This document shows, in pieces, positions 32,304 to 32,417 of a stretch of DNA of 32,417 nt. Made by a program: the position numbers and the translations under genes. The stretch covers positions 1 through 32,417 of the forward strand of contig DASRMS010000221.1 in NCBI GenBank assembly GCA_035647835.1, given 5' to 3'. Position 1 is the stretch's first letter. Each line of letters begins with the position of its first letter. Under the pieces are notes generated by a model. The model ran no database searches, had not been told where the DNA came from, and saw only the letters and a list, made by a program, of their open reading frames with translations. The DNA comes from UBA9865 sp035647835 (GTDB lineage Bacteria; Bacillota; Dethiobacteria; Dethiobacterales; Dethiobacteraceae).

Positions 32304-32417
32304 TTGCGAGCACCCCTTCCAAGTTTTTTTAACTTACGAAGGCAACATCACTAAAGGAAAAACATTTATTAACTCCTGCCGTACTATCATAGTATTATAG
32401 ACGTTAATAATTTCGAC
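32304..32417 (-). promoter_or_regulatory. Leader of the NERD-like gene with partial promoter and a mini-ORF
   Basis: TATAAT on the minus strand at 32399-32394; its -35 would fall at or beyond the right edge. Inside the leader, CAGGAG is followed seven bases later by ATG and the four-residue frame MFFL, then a stop. Whether this mini-ORF is translated is uncertain. Confidence 0.35.

Overview
The window comes from an endospore-forming member of the Firmicutes, most likely of the class Clostridia. The evidence is gene order: reading the minus strand from about 24 kb down to 5 kb gives Ca-ATPase, yicC/yloC, remA, gmk, rpoZ, coaBC, priA, def, fmt, (DUF116), (YugP-type protease), rsmB, rlmN, prpC, prkC, rsgA, rpe, with rqcH (yloA) divergent at the head. 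This is the yloA-to-rpe cluster known from Bacillus subtilis. The DUF116 gene and a SpoIIM-family gene next to it point to a spore-forming clostridial lineage. Genus cannot be told from the sequence alone. GC content looks intermediate, and many genes start with TTG or GTG behind strong Shine-Dalgarno (SD) sequences.

Layout. Positions 1-133 (minus) hold the 5' end of a group IIC self-splicing intron that runs off the left edge. It sits directly behind the intrinsic terminator of mutM (fpg). Positions 165-4870 (minus) form a tightly overlapping operon: ECF sigma factor, membrane anti-sigma factor, polA, mutM. Positions 5006-10214 (minus) hold rlmN-prpC-prkC-rsgA-rpe, with a sigma-A-like promoter before rlmN and a strong terminator after rpe. 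Positions 10377-16868 (minus) hold priA-def-fmt-DUF116-protease-rsmB. A spoIIM-like gene (17059-17670, plus) with its own terminator interrupts the cluster. Positions 17759-21085 (minus) hold yicC, then remA-gmk-rpoZ-coaBC. A P-type Ca-ATPase gene (minus) and rqcH (plus) diverge around 24 kb.

To the right of rqcH the content is accessory: a MarR regulator, an ABC exporter and an unknown 102-residue protein (minus), with a promoter bearing a 15-bp inverted repeat that is probably the regulator's operator. Next come a class I methyltransferase divergent from a TPR-like gene across only 39 bp, two very small membrane-protein genes, a DUF1287 protein, a 54-residue ORF, and a NERD-like protein with a C4 zinc finger at the right edge.

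How the genes work together: the core cluster joins translation start and quality control (def, fmt, rsmB, rlmN, rsgA, rqcH), nucleotide and cofactor supply (gmk, coaBC, rpe), replication restart and repair (priA, polA, mutM), and Ser/Thr phosphorylation signalling (prkC/prpC). No tRNA, rRNA, CRISPR array, prophage or insertion sequence was seen. No gene-free stretch exceeds 300 bases.
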